Notes: a model not told the origin generated them from the letters alone. A stretch of DNA of 7,195 nt from Candidatus Aenigmatarchaeota archaeon (GCA_016202725.1 JACQOD010000092.1:1-7195), one strand, 5' to 3'; numbered from the stretch's first letter, positions 1-5,077 are shown. Program-made: numbers and translations.

Positions 1-558
1 AGTTTGAGTTTGCGGTGTTGCCTGAGAGGGTGTTGGATGAGGAGCGGAAAAGGTTGATGCCGTCAAAAGAGTTTGAGTTTGCGGTGTTGCCTGAGAGGGT
101 GTTGAATGAGGAGGAGTAAAGTTCGATGCCGTACTGAGAGTTTGAGGTTGCGGTGTTGTTTGTGAGGGTGGTGGATGAGGAGGTGGAGCCAAGGGTGATG
201 CCACTCCCAGAGTTTGAGCTTGCGTTGTTGTTTGTGAGTGTGTTGGAGTTTGAGTAGTAGCCAAGGGAGATGCCGGAATAAGAGTTTGAGGTTGCGGTGT
301 TGTTTGTGAGTGTGTTGGAGTTTGAGTAGGCTAAAAGTGAGATGCCCCCATAGTTTGAGCTTACGGTGTTGTTTGTGAGGAGGTTGTATAGGGAGTAGTA
401 TAAAAGATCGATGCCGTAATAGTTTGAGTTTGCGGTGTTGCCTGAGAGTGTGTTGGATGAGGAACGGTAAAGGGAGATGCCGTCAAAAGAGTTTGAGTTT
501 GCGGTGTTGCCTGAGATGGTGTTGTTGGAGGAGTAGGAAAGGTATATACCCCGGTAAA
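1..558 (-). repeat. Eight 69/72-bp tandem repeats encoding beta-helix coils
   Basis: On the plus strand units begin with AGTTTGAG at 1, 70, 139, 211, 283, 352, 421 and 490. Spacings are 69, 69, 72, 72, 69, 69 and 69 bp, exactly 23 or 24 codons, so the reading frame is kept throughout. Units 1, 70, 421 and 490 are nearly identical (Ser-Gly-Asn-Thr version), while the middle units form a second class (Thr-Asn-Asn-Thr version). This is intragenic coding repetition, not a CRISPR array. The array continues beyond the left edge. Confidence 0.92.
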
Positions 559-853
559 ATCTCATTATGTCGCAGTTTTTGACAGTGACATTCTGCTTAC
601 CTTGAATAAAAATCCCAGTTTCTGATCGGGAACCATCGATTGTATACCCGTTGCAGTCAAGGGTTATGTTGTTTGCGCCAATTATCAGGCCGTTCCCCGG
701 GCAGGCAAGGTCATACCACATGGTCTGGCTGGAGGTCAGGGTGTCGCCGCAACTGCATGGTGTTGCACCGCCGCAATTCGCTGCCTGGGATTGCGGCAGC
801 AGGAGCAATCCCGTCCAGACAAAGGCAAATATGAAGAAGATTGCCTGCTTCAT
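1..853 (-). CDS. Secreted parallel beta-helix (NosD-like) repeat protein, C-terminus off the left edge
   Basis: The minus-strand frame is open from the ATG at 853 to the window edge (284 complete codons), so the 3' end is missing. Residues 1-24 form a signal peptide: basic N-terminus, hydrophobic core, SQA before a likely cleavage site. A Cys-containing cap follows (Cys 27, 33, 35, 51, 67, 94; CPGNGLIIG, NNITLDCNGYTIDG), typical of the first coils of NosD-type right-handed beta-helices. From about residue 98 to the edge, 23-24-residue coils repeat the pattern NTLSGNTANSNxxxGIxLxxSSS. The start is supported by a Shine-Dalgarno-like GGAGGG at 856-862 and a TATA element about 35 nt upstream. Family knowledge suggests an extracellular or cell-surface protein that binds carbohydrate or serves structurally; the substrate is unknown. 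The sequence is visibly less GC-rich than its neighbours, partly because Asn and Ser dominate. Fold assignment is confident, function is not. Confidence 0.88.
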   Translation of the reverse strand, partial: MKQAIFFIFAFVWTGLLLLPQSQAANCGGATPCSCGDTLTSSQTMWYDLACPGNGLIIGANNITLDCNGYTIDGSRSETGIFIQGKQNVTVKNCDIMRFYRGIYLSYSSNNTISGNTANSNSFDGISLYRSSSNTLSGNTANSNYYGIDLLYYSLYNLLTNNTVSSNYGGISLLAYSNSNTLTNNTATSNSYSGISLGYYSNSNTLTNNNASSNSGSGITLGSTSSSTTLTNNTATSNSQYGIELYSSSFNTLSGNTANSNSFDGINLFRSSSNTLSGNTANSN

Positions 854-882
854 GCTCCCTCCTTCTTGAGGCTGGGAAATAG

Positions 883-893
883 GATTTAAAAGC
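883..893 (-). promoter_or_regulatory. Archaeal TATA box of the beta-helix gene
   Basis: Read on the minus strand the site is GCTTTTAAATC, centred near 888, 35 nt before the ATG at 853. A start of transcription 26 nt downstream would fall near 862, giving a leader of about 9 nt that just carries the GGAGGG ribosome-binding sequence. Position and leader length are inferred from usual archaeal spacing. Confidence 0.6.
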
Positions 894-1143
894 GCTCAGA
901 GTCTCCTCATCTTGACCACCGTGCCGTGAGCGTGCCGTCCTGCGTGCCCGCAAGGAGGCCGTCCGAGGCCTGGACAGACACGTTCACCTGCCAGCAGGGC
1001 TTCTGCCTGCCCCCCCTGAGGGTCGAGGGAAGGGGGGACGCTATGCGGCCTGCGACGGCATTGCTGGTCATGGCCGGCAAGCCCCTTTCGATAGGAGGGG
1101 TGTGGGGGGTGAGCCTATGGCACACGGCCTCCACCCGAGGAAG
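894..1143. other. Intergenic stretch between divergent genes, no supported gene
   Basis: This GC-rich spacer separates the minus-strand beta-helix gene from the plus-strand metal operon. Short open frames on both strands (for example 926-1180 plus) lack a promoter at suitable distance, a ribosome-binding site and any recognisable protein character. The only local structure I noted is CCCCT (1082-1086) pairing with AGGGG (1096-1100). I see no RNA gene. Confidence 0.5.
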
Positions 1144-1186
1144 CTTTAAATATATCAGGAACGAATATGTCAGCAATTGATATATT
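1144..1186 (+). promoter_or_regulatory. Promoter and candidate operator of the HMA metal operon
   Basis: CTTTAAATATAT (1144-1155) is a strong archaeal TATA box centred near 1150, predicting transcription from about 1176 and a leader of about 20 nt before the ATG at 1196. Overlaid on it is a perfect 9-bp inverted repeat, AATATATCA (1149-1157) and TGATATATT (1178-1186), with centres 29 bp apart. One arm covers the TATA box and the other the predicted start of transcription. Within the spacer, 1164-1176 repeats 1149-1161 as a direct repeat with 11 of 13 matches and a 15-bp period. This is what a repressor-controlled promoter could look like; no regulator gene is visible in the window. Confidence 0.6.
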
Positions 1187-1195
1187 GACCTGCGG

Positions 1196-1402
1196 ATGCG
1201 TATGACTACCCTCCACCTGAAAGGCATGCACTGCACCTCCTGCGAGGGGCTGCTGACCGATATCCTGTCCGACTACGGGGCGACCCAGATCCATGCTGAC
1301 TTCAAGAAGAACCTGGTCTCCTTCCAGGGGAAGGTCCCCTTGGACAAGGTGAAGGCCGAGATCGCGAAGGAAGGCTACCAGGTCCTGAAGGTGGAGGCAT
1401 GA
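1196..1402 (+). CDS. Small HMA-domain metallochaperone (CopZ-like)
   Basis: This 68-aa protein is a single heavy-metal-associated (HMA) domain. The metal loop GMHCTSC spans residues 10-16, with Cys13 and Cys16 as the expected soft-metal ligands. The rest fits the beta-alpha-beta-beta-alpha-beta fold: strand MTTLHL, helix CEGLLTDILSDYG, strands around QIHADF and LVSFQG, helix DKVKAEIAKEG, final strand YQVLKVE. Its length is that of free chaperones of the CopZ/Atx1 type, which carry Cu(I) in the cytosol to a membrane transporter. It is the first gene of an operon: its TGA overlaps the next ATG. ATG 1202 is an in-frame alternative start two codons downstream. Copper is the likeliest metal, but the loop does not exclude Hg(II), Zn(II) or Ag(I). 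Confidence 0.9.
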   Translation: MRMTTLHLKGMHCTSCEGLLTDILSDYGATQIHADFKKNLVSFQGKVPLDKVKAEIAKEGYQVLKVEA

Positions 1403-1638
1403 TGGTTGCGGAAGGCCAGAAAAAGCACGCTTGCCAGTGCGAGGGACACGGATCCGCACCCCAGGGGAACGAATCCCCGCATCGCCAGTCCGGGAGATGC
1501 TGCCGCGAACAGCAGGGCGGCCGGCACGCGGGCGGGCATGAAGGCGCCCCCGGAGAAGGGAGCGGCGGACCCTGCTGCCGGGAGGGCGGCCATGCGCACT
1601 CCAAAGGCGGCCAGGGCTGCTGCAAGGAGCGGGCATGA
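1399..1638 (+). CDS. Cys/His-rich small metal-binding protein, middle gene of the HMA operon
   Basis: I do not recognise a family for this 79-aa soluble protein. It has 8 Cys and 7 His in a Gly-rich, low-complexity, probably disordered chain: CQC at 12-14, CC pairs at 34-35, 59-60 and 74-75, and His at 10, 17, 28, 43, 47, 65 and 67. Each CC pair is followed by a charged RE or KE (CCREQ, CCREG, CCKER), suggesting an internally repeated motif. The composition resembles metallothionein-like or His-rich metal buffers. Both ends are fixed by ATGA overlaps, with the HMA gene upstream and the HMA membrane gene downstream, which strongly supports this frame over the overlapping frame at 1406-1783. 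GGAGG at 1393-1397 is better placed for ATG 1402 (4 nt) than ATG 1399 (1 nt), so the protein may be one residue shorter. Buffering or relay of the operon's metal is inferred. Confidence 0.78.
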   Translation: MMVAEGQKKHACQCEGHGSAPQGNESPHRQSGRCCREQQGGRHAGGHEGAPGEGSGGPCCREGGHAHSKGGQGCCKERA

Positions 1639-2591
1639 GCGAGACCAAGACCGTCACGTTCGCCGTGGGCGGCCTCCACTGCGGCAGCTGCGAAGCGGTG
1701 GTAAAGCGCGCCGTGGGCAAGCTGGCGGGCGTCCAGGATATTTCCTTCTCAGGCGAGCACGTGACCGTCCACTTTGCCCCTGAACAGCTCACGGCCGAGC
1801 AGATCGCCCGCACCATTGCCCAGAAGGGCTACCGGGCCACCGCCCCGGGCCTGGACATCCGTCCCGCGGGGCCGGGGGTGCGCGGCGGCTTGCGGGCCCT
1901 CTGGAAAGAGCAGGCCTTCCAGGCCGAGCGCCAGATGATCCAGCACGGCGCCATCGCGTTCATCATCCTGGCCTTCCTGCAGTCCTTCATCCTGCGGGGG
2001 CTGTTCCCCGCCGCAGCGGGGGGGATCTGGCCCCTGTCCCTCTACCTGATCCTCACCGTGGCCGCGGTCGGCGCGGCGCTCTGGCACTTCTTCTCCTTCC
2101 GGAAGCAGGTGAGCTGCATGACCGGGATGATGGTGGGGATGACCATGGGGATGGTCGCCGGGTTCCTCGCCGGGGCCATCGTTGCGGCGGCAAACGGCAT
2201 CCTAATCGGCTCGGTCTACGGCGTCCTCGCGGGGATGCTGGTGGGCGCCTGGGCAGGCCGCTGCTGCGGGGTCATGGGCCTGATGGAGGGGATGATGGCC
2301 GGGCTCATGTCCGGCGTGATGGGCGGGATGATCCCCCTCATGTTCCTGAGCGAGAACGTCTTCCTGTTCTACCCGGTCCTGGCCGGAGCCTGCATCCTCA
2401 TCCTGGGCGGGCTGACCTACCACCTCTCCTGGGAGAACCGGGAGTACGAGAAGGCCCACGGCTCGCCCGTGGAGCGGAAGCCGCTGAGCTTCCTGGCCTA
2501 CCTGGCCGTCTGCTTCATCATCATCTTCCTGACGACCGCGCTCATGGTGTGGGGTCCCCAGTCCCCCCTCGGCGTCCCGGGGGCGGGGTAG
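1635..2591 (+). CDS. HMA domain fused to a Met-rich multi-pass membrane protein, putative soft-metal transporter
   Basis: Residues 1-70 of this 318-aa protein form a second HMA domain, with GLHCGSC at 13-19 (Cys16, Cys19). A basic linker follows, then about seven hydrophobic segments near 105-122, 131-152, 162-184, 186-207, 210-236, 242-262 and 285-305. The central segments are packed with Gly and Met: CMTGMMVGMTMGM at 161-173 and, at 209-232, Cys210-Cys211 followed by repeated GxM, GMM and GGM. I count 15 Met between 162 and 236. Thioether- and thiolate-lined helices suggest Cu(I) or Ag(I) passage, as in CTR-type and other Met-rich transporters. There is no P-type ATPase core (no DKTG, no HP locus) and no nucleotide-binding motif. 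The start is fixed by an ATGA overlap and AAGGAG at 1624-1629. The fused HMA probably receives metal from the free chaperone. Import, export or sensing cannot be told from sequence. Confidence 0.83.
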   Translation: MSETKTVTFAVGGLHCGSCEAVVKRAVGKLAGVQDISFSGEHVTVHFAPEQLTAEQIARTIAQKGYRATAPGLDIRPAGPGVRGGLRALWKEQAFQAERQMIQHGAIAFIILAFLQSFILRGLFPAAAGGIWPLSLYLILTVAAVGAALWHFFSFRKQVSCMTGMMVGMTMGMVAGFLAGAIVAAANGILIGSVYGVLAGMLVGAWAGRCCGVMGLMEGMMAGLMSGVMGGMIPLMFLSENVFLFYPVLAGACILILGGLTYHLSWENREYEKAHGSPVERKPLSFLAYLAVCFIIIFLTTALMVWGPQSPLGVPGAG

Positions 2592-2667
2592 CATGCGCGG
2601 CAATGCCCGTTCCCTGGCCGCATGGCCGGGGCGCCAGCTGCACGGCAGGAGCCTCGCTGGCAGGAAC

Positions 2668-2690
2668 ACCCCTGCGGGGTCCCCTCCTTT
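2668..2690 (+). terminator. Weak candidate terminator after the HMA operon
   Basis: ACCCC (2668-2672) pairs with GGGGT (2676-2680) over a 3-nt loop and is followed by a pyrimidine run ending in CTCCTTT. It lies between the stop of the membrane protein gene and the next promoter. The T-run is too short for a strong archaeal terminator, so read-through into the cupredoxin gene is possible. Confidence 0.25.
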
Positions 2691-2749
2691 CCCGGGGGAA
2701 AGCGGGGAATTTAAAGGATGCTTTCCAAGAAGATATAGGGGTTCCCTAT
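2687..2749 (+). promoter_or_regulatory. Cupredoxin promoter bracketed by two inverted repeats
   Basis: AATTTAAAGG (2708-2717) is an archaeal TATA box predicting transcription from about 2738, with a leader of about 10 nt before ATG 2748. Just upstream, CTTTCCC (2687-2693) and GGGAAAG (2696-2702) form a 7-bp inverted repeat. At the predicted start of transcription, ATAGGG (2735-2740) and CCCTAT (2744-2749) form a 6-bp inverted repeat that reaches into the start codon. Either could be an operator; the second could also influence translation. Confidence 0.5.
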
Positions 2750-3233
2750 GAACGCTGACCGGATCCTGGCCGTGGGCGGCATGGCCTTCATGGCTGTGGT
2801 GGTGGGCGTCGCCCTCCTGGGCAGCGCAGGCGCCTGGTCCCTGTCCCCCCCGGTGGGGAACGCGGTGGACACCGCCCCGCCCAGCAACGCGCCCCCTGCG
2901 GTACGGAACGGGGAAGCCCAGCGCTACCAGCTCGGCTACAAGGACTATGCCTTCTTCTTCCCGACCACCGGCTCCGACACCCTCACGGTGCAGCAGGGCA
3001 AGCCCGTGGAGCTGGAGGTCATCCTGTCCGGCCCCAACGCCGTGGTGGGCTGCATGTCCTCCCAGAAGTTCCCTGCCTCCCTCAGGATGGACAACCCCAC
3101 GTACGCGGACCGCAACCTCTTCGTGGCCAAGCCCGGCGTCAACGTGATCCGCTTCACGCCCCGCGAGGCGGGCACCTTCCGGTTCACCTGCGGGATGGGC
3201 ATGGGCGTCGGCCAGATCACGGTGACGGCGTAG
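2748..3233 (+). CDS. Membrane-anchored cupredoxin-like copper protein
   Basis: The 161-aa product has one N-terminal hydrophobic segment (about 6-29) acting as signal anchor, a Pro/Ala-rich linker (about 33-52), then a beta-sandwich domain (about 60-161). Key features are GCMSSQKFP at 101-109 and FTCGMGMG at 146-153, giving Cys102, Cys148, Met150 and Met152 as likely ligands. The pattern GC...EAGTFRFTCGMGM near the C-terminus is characteristic of cupredoxin_1-type domains (PF13473) often found with copper-handling genes; it lacks the classical His ligands of blue copper proteins. The domain should lie outside the cytoplasmic membrane. The gene follows the HMA operon on the same strand after 156 bp with its own TATA box, which suggests co-function in metal export, storage or relay. 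The ATG fits the promoter and has AGGGG close upstream. Confidence 0.87.
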   Translation: MNADRILAVGGMAFMAVVVGVALLGSAGAWSLSPPVGNAVDTAPPSNAPPAVRNGEAQRYQLGYKDYAFFFPTTGSDTLTVQQGKPVELEVILSGPNAVVGCMSSQKFPASLRMDNPTYADRNLFVAKPGVNVIRFTPREAGTFRFTCGMGMGVGQITVTA

Positions 3234-3629
3234 GCGATGCGTCATCCTTTTCATCCGCGCGGGTTCGGAGTCCGCCCGCAACACCGCGAAGACATACCTG
3301 ACTGGCCGGTGAAGGTGCAGCATGCGTGTGGACCAAGAGCGTTTCTTCATCCCTCGCGTACAACAGGTTAAAGGAGTGTGTGTTTCCCCTCTTCATGGAT
3401 GTCACCCCACCCTCCAGGGACACCGGGCCGCCCACGAATCCCTGTTCCTGGTAAAAGCGATCAATTTCATCCTGAGTATGTGTTTAGCTCATTGCACACC
3501 GCAGGTTCTCTTGCTTCTGATTGGGTTCCTGCGGGCCTGCCTCCCGGTCCCGGCAGGCGCCGCCCCAATGTGCCACACGACTGGGACGGCGGCAATGCCG
3601 CCCGCCCCGGACAGCATCTTCGGGAGGGA
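3234..3629. other. Intergenic stretch with no supported gene
   Basis: This region follows the cupredoxin stop and ends at the stop of a minus-strand gene. It holds a short T4 run (3248-3251) that could help terminate the cupredoxin transcript and a small hairpin at 3259-3275. A TATA-like GGTTAAAGG at 3366-3374 lies about 26 nt before ATG 3395, but that ATG opens only 19 codons. One copy of the 15-bp GTATGTGTTTAGCTC repeat sits at 3476-3490. Longer frames (3322-3765, 3378-3728) overlap the better-supported minus-strand gene and look non-coding. Confidence 0.5.
3476..3490 (+). repeat. 15-bp direct repeat, copy 1 (second copy at 7095-7109)
   Basis: GTATGTGTTTAGCTC occurs identically and in the same orientation at 3476-3490 and 7095-7109. 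The second copy lies just inside the probable insertion-sequence end. Flanks on either side do not align well, so the copy here may be an eroded insertion-sequence trace, a shared regulatory word or chance. Confidence 0.55.
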
Positions 3630-3971
3630 TCACCACTCATCGCGCAGGCCTTCGCGCTCCAGGTTCCGCATGCTCTGCTCGAACCGACGGGTGACCTTCA
3701 TTCCCGCCTGGAAGAGGCCTCCCTCTAACTGTTCCAGCGGGTCCAACCCATGCACGGCATCGTAGGCATATTGCCGGATGCGCTTGGGTATGCCGGTCCG
3801 CATCTCGGGCGGCAGCTCCCCCTCCCGGACGACATAGTCTGACAACGCATACGGCAGCCGGCCGACCGCGTCCACCAGCATGCCCAGGGCCTTGTTGCTC
3901 CGATACCCGCGCGCTTCCCTCGCCTGGATGAGCCTCCCGAGCAGGGCAGCGATCTCGCCGTTCGTCCTCAT
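3630..3971 (-). CDS. Hypothetical protein, helical and basic, leaderless
   Basis: I do not recognise this 113-aa protein. It looks largely alpha-helical and soluble, rich in Arg, Glu and Leu, without Cys, signal peptide or membrane segment. Visible stretches are an N-terminal amphipathic helix (NGEIAALLGRLIQAREARG), a middle part with LPPEMRTGIPKRIRQYAYDA, and a C-terminal basic helix (KVTRRFEQSMRNLEREGLR). The start is well supported: a TATA box, TTTATAAG on the minus strand, has its centre 26 nt before the ATG, indicating a leaderless mRNA. The next minus-strand gene upstream ends about 95 bp away, so the two have the same orientation but separate promoters. A small regulatory or stress-type accessory protein is possible but unproven. 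Confidence 0.7.
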   Translation of the reverse strand: MRTNGEIAALLGRLIQAREARGYRSNKALGMLVDAVGRLPYALSDYVVREGELPPEMRTGIPKRIRQYAYDAVHGLDPLEQLEGGLFQAGMKVTRRFEQSMRNLEREGLRDEW

Positions 3972-3992
3972 AGGGGAATCTTCGTTTTCCGG

Positions 3993-4000
3993 CTTATAAA
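3993..4000 (-). promoter_or_regulatory. TATA box of the 3630-3971 gene (leaderless)
   Basis: TTTATAAG on the minus strand is a near-ideal archaeal TATA box. Its centre (about 3997) is 26 nt from the A of the ATG at 3971, so transcription is expected to begin at the start codon. Confidence 0.75.
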
Positions 4001-4066
4001 GGCAGCATGCTACCGGTTTGTGTCAGCGCCACGGCCTCATGGACCGGCCGCCCCTCTCAGCGACCC

Positions 4067-4292
4067 TCACAAATCAGCCAAAATGCGGGTGATGTCCACA
4101 ACGGTGAACAGGTACGGTGGCCTTTGCTCATCGAAAGACGGGATCCTGACAAATAGGGCTTCGTCCTCCTTCACGTAGACGTTTCCGCTTGTTACGCGGG
4201 TCATCGCGTACCCGCGTTCGCGATAGAAGCCGTCAATATCCTGTCCGGCCCGCTGGCTATCCACTCCGGCGGGAGGATCAACAAAGAAAAAG
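4067..4292 (-). pseudogene. 3' part of a frameshifted hypothetical gene
   Basis: This frame, ending in TGA at 4067-4069, encodes a convincing C-terminal domain: FFVDPPAGVDSQRAG, then DIDGFYRERGYAMTRV, alternating strands NVYVKEDEALFVRIP and PPYLFTVVDITRIL, ending ADL. It has no promoter or good start of its own; the only near candidate is GTG at 4264, and the frame stays sensible upstream of it. The 5' part of the gene lies in the neighbouring frame (start 4479). One extra base in the A5 run at 4287-4291 would join them into a single 137-aa protein. I did not recognise the family. It is either a true frameshift mutation, a homopolymer sequencing error, or, less likely, programmed -1 frameshifting. 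Confidence 0.62.
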
Positions 4293-4479
4293 CTTTCAAG
4301 GGCGTGTGGCCCAAAAGCTGCTGCAGGTTTTCCTGAAGGACGGAGGCGTGTTTGACTATTTCTTCCAAGCCTTCCATCACCCCTCGCAATCCCTGTTCCA
4401 TGGCGAAGTCAGACGCGGAGCAGGGATCGGCATGCCAGATGCGACCAAGATAGGCGGAAAGCGAAGGGACCGTAGCCAT
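4201..4479 (-). CDS. 5' part of a frameshifted hypothetical gene (leaderless)
   Basis: As read, this frame gives 92 aa. Only about the first 64 residues look genuine: MATVPSLSAYLGRIWHADPC, then an amphipathic helical stretch through MEGLEEIVKHASVLQENLQQLL to HTPLKAF. The last part (SLLILPPEWIASGPDRILTA...) is probably an out-of-frame tail, because the alternative frame continues as coding sequence to 4067. The start is supported by a minus-strand TATA box centred 26 nt before ATG 4479, with an inverted repeat between them. The restored product would be about 137 aa, a helical N-terminal half joined to an alpha/beta C-terminal half. Function unknown; no catalytic motif seen. Confidence 0.6.
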   Translation of the reverse strand: MATVPSLSAYLGRIWHADPCSASDFAMEQGLRGVMEGLEEIVKHASVLQENLQQLLGHTPLKAFSLLILPPEWIASGPDRILTASIANAGTR

Positions 4480-4510
4480 GAGGGGATTTCCCCCTCAAAT
4501 TCTTAAAACC
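4480..4510 (-). promoter_or_regulatory. Leaderless promoter with inverted repeat upstream of ATG 4479
   Basis: On the minus strand GGTTTTAAGA (4501-4510) is TATA-like, centred about 26 nt before the ATG. Immediately before the start codon GAGGGG (4480-4485) and CCCCTC (4491-4496) form a perfect 6-bp inverted repeat with a 5-nt loop. In a leaderless gene this lies between the TATA box and the start of transcription, a plausible site for a repressor. Confidence 0.55.
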
Positions 4511-4610
4511 CGCTGTTTCCCGCCACGCCTGCGGAGGGGAAGCCATCGTGCCGGCGGAGACCGGACCGCATGCCAGGAAACGGCCTGCGGCTCAGGCAGT
4601 GGCCTTGCAC

Positions 4611-4622
4611 GCCTTTTTTAGT
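4611..4622 (+). promoter_or_regulatory. TATA-like element of the 4643-5041 gene
   Basis: GCCTTTTTTAGT has its T-rich core centred near 4617, 26 nt before ATG 4643, matching the leaderless spacing seen elsewhere in the window. The sequence is a weaker TATA match than the others. Confidence 0.45.
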
Positions 4623-4642
4623 CTGGACGCCCATCGTTTCCT

Positions 4643-5041
4643 ATGAAGGTCACGCCCGTGGCCCTGGCTATCGCCCTCATCCTGCTCGCGTTCCTGGTGG
4701 TGGGGTACGCCACCCTTTCCCCTCCGCCCGCGTGCACGTGGCCGTCCTGCGGGCCTGCGGGGGGGCCTGTGGAGCCCGGGGGCGGGAGTCCTCCCGGGAG
4801 CCCCGAAGCTGGTGAAACCGGGGAGCCCGGTGCAGGCAGCGGACCTCCGGCTGCGCGTCCCCAGGAAGGGCCATCCTATGCCGAACTGACCGCGGCGGCA
4901 GGCGCGGTCCCGGACCCGGAGGCGTACGCCCGCGCGCGCTGCGCGGAGCTGGCGGGCACCTGGCCGTCCTCCTGCGCCTGGATCACGGACGGGGACGAAC
5001 TCGCCTGGTGCGAGCGCTGCCAGGGGCTGGGCATCGTGTAG
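4643..5041 (+). CDS. Small membrane-anchored or secreted Cys-containing protein, unknown function
   Basis: This 132-aa protein begins with a clear signal anchor (about 5-24, VALAIALILLAFLVVGYATL). A Pro/Gly-rich disordered linker (about 27-76) follows, then a compact C-terminal region (about 78-132). It has six Cys at 31, 36, 100, 111, 123 and 126, three possible disulfide pairs. The motif TWPSC at 32-36 recurs as TWPSSC at 106-111, and the end carries WCERC (122-126), a CxxC pair. I did not recognise a family. The location outside the membrane and small Cys-stabilised domain are inferred from the signal anchor and Cys spacing. Its stop is followed by a T-rich terminator, and it converges with the surface-protein gene on the other strand. 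The frame has the strong GC bias expected of a real gene in this region. Confidence 0.66.
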   Translation: MKVTPVALAIALILLAFLVVGYATLSPPPACTWPSCGPAGGPVEPGGGSPPGSPEAGETGEPGAGSGPPAARPQEGPSYAELTAAAGAVPDPEAYARARCAELAGTWPSSCAWITDGDELAWCERCQGLGIV

Positions 5042-5077
5042 GCCGCTCATAGCTCACCCCCGCCTTGTCGGTCGCAG

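Noticed and set aside
1..558. CRISPR array
   Set aside because: The period is a regular 69/72 bp, the whole unit is repeated rather than alternating with unique spacers, and it translates in one frame as beta-helix coils.
926..1180. 84-codon open frame upstream of the metal operon
   Set aside because: No ribosome-binding site or TATA box at suitable distance, and it would cover the operon promoter; composition looks non-coding.
1406..1783. 125-codon frame overlapping the Cys/His-rich gene
   Set aside because: It has no ATGA coupling or ribosome-binding site and runs into the HMA domain of the next gene in the wrong frame.
3259..3275. tRNA T-arm (GCGGG, loop TTCGGAG, TCCGC)
   Set aside because: The loop lacks the conserved A after TTCG, and no acceptor, D-arm or anticodon arm can be placed upstream without running into the cupredoxin coding region.
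2202..3350. 382-codon open frame on the minus strand
   Set aside because: It covers the ends of the HMA membrane gene and the whole cupredoxin gene on the other strand. It is His/Ala/Gly-rich with no domain and no promoter.
3395..3454. 19-codon leaderless micro-ORF after a TATA-like GGTTAAAGG
   Set aside because: Spacing is attractive, but the peptide (MDVTPPSRDTGPPTNPCSW) has no recognisable feature and a single short frame is easily chance.
3322..3765. 147-codon open frame on the plus strand
   Set aside because: Its 3' end overlaps the minus-strand 113-aa gene, which has a much better promoter and protein character.
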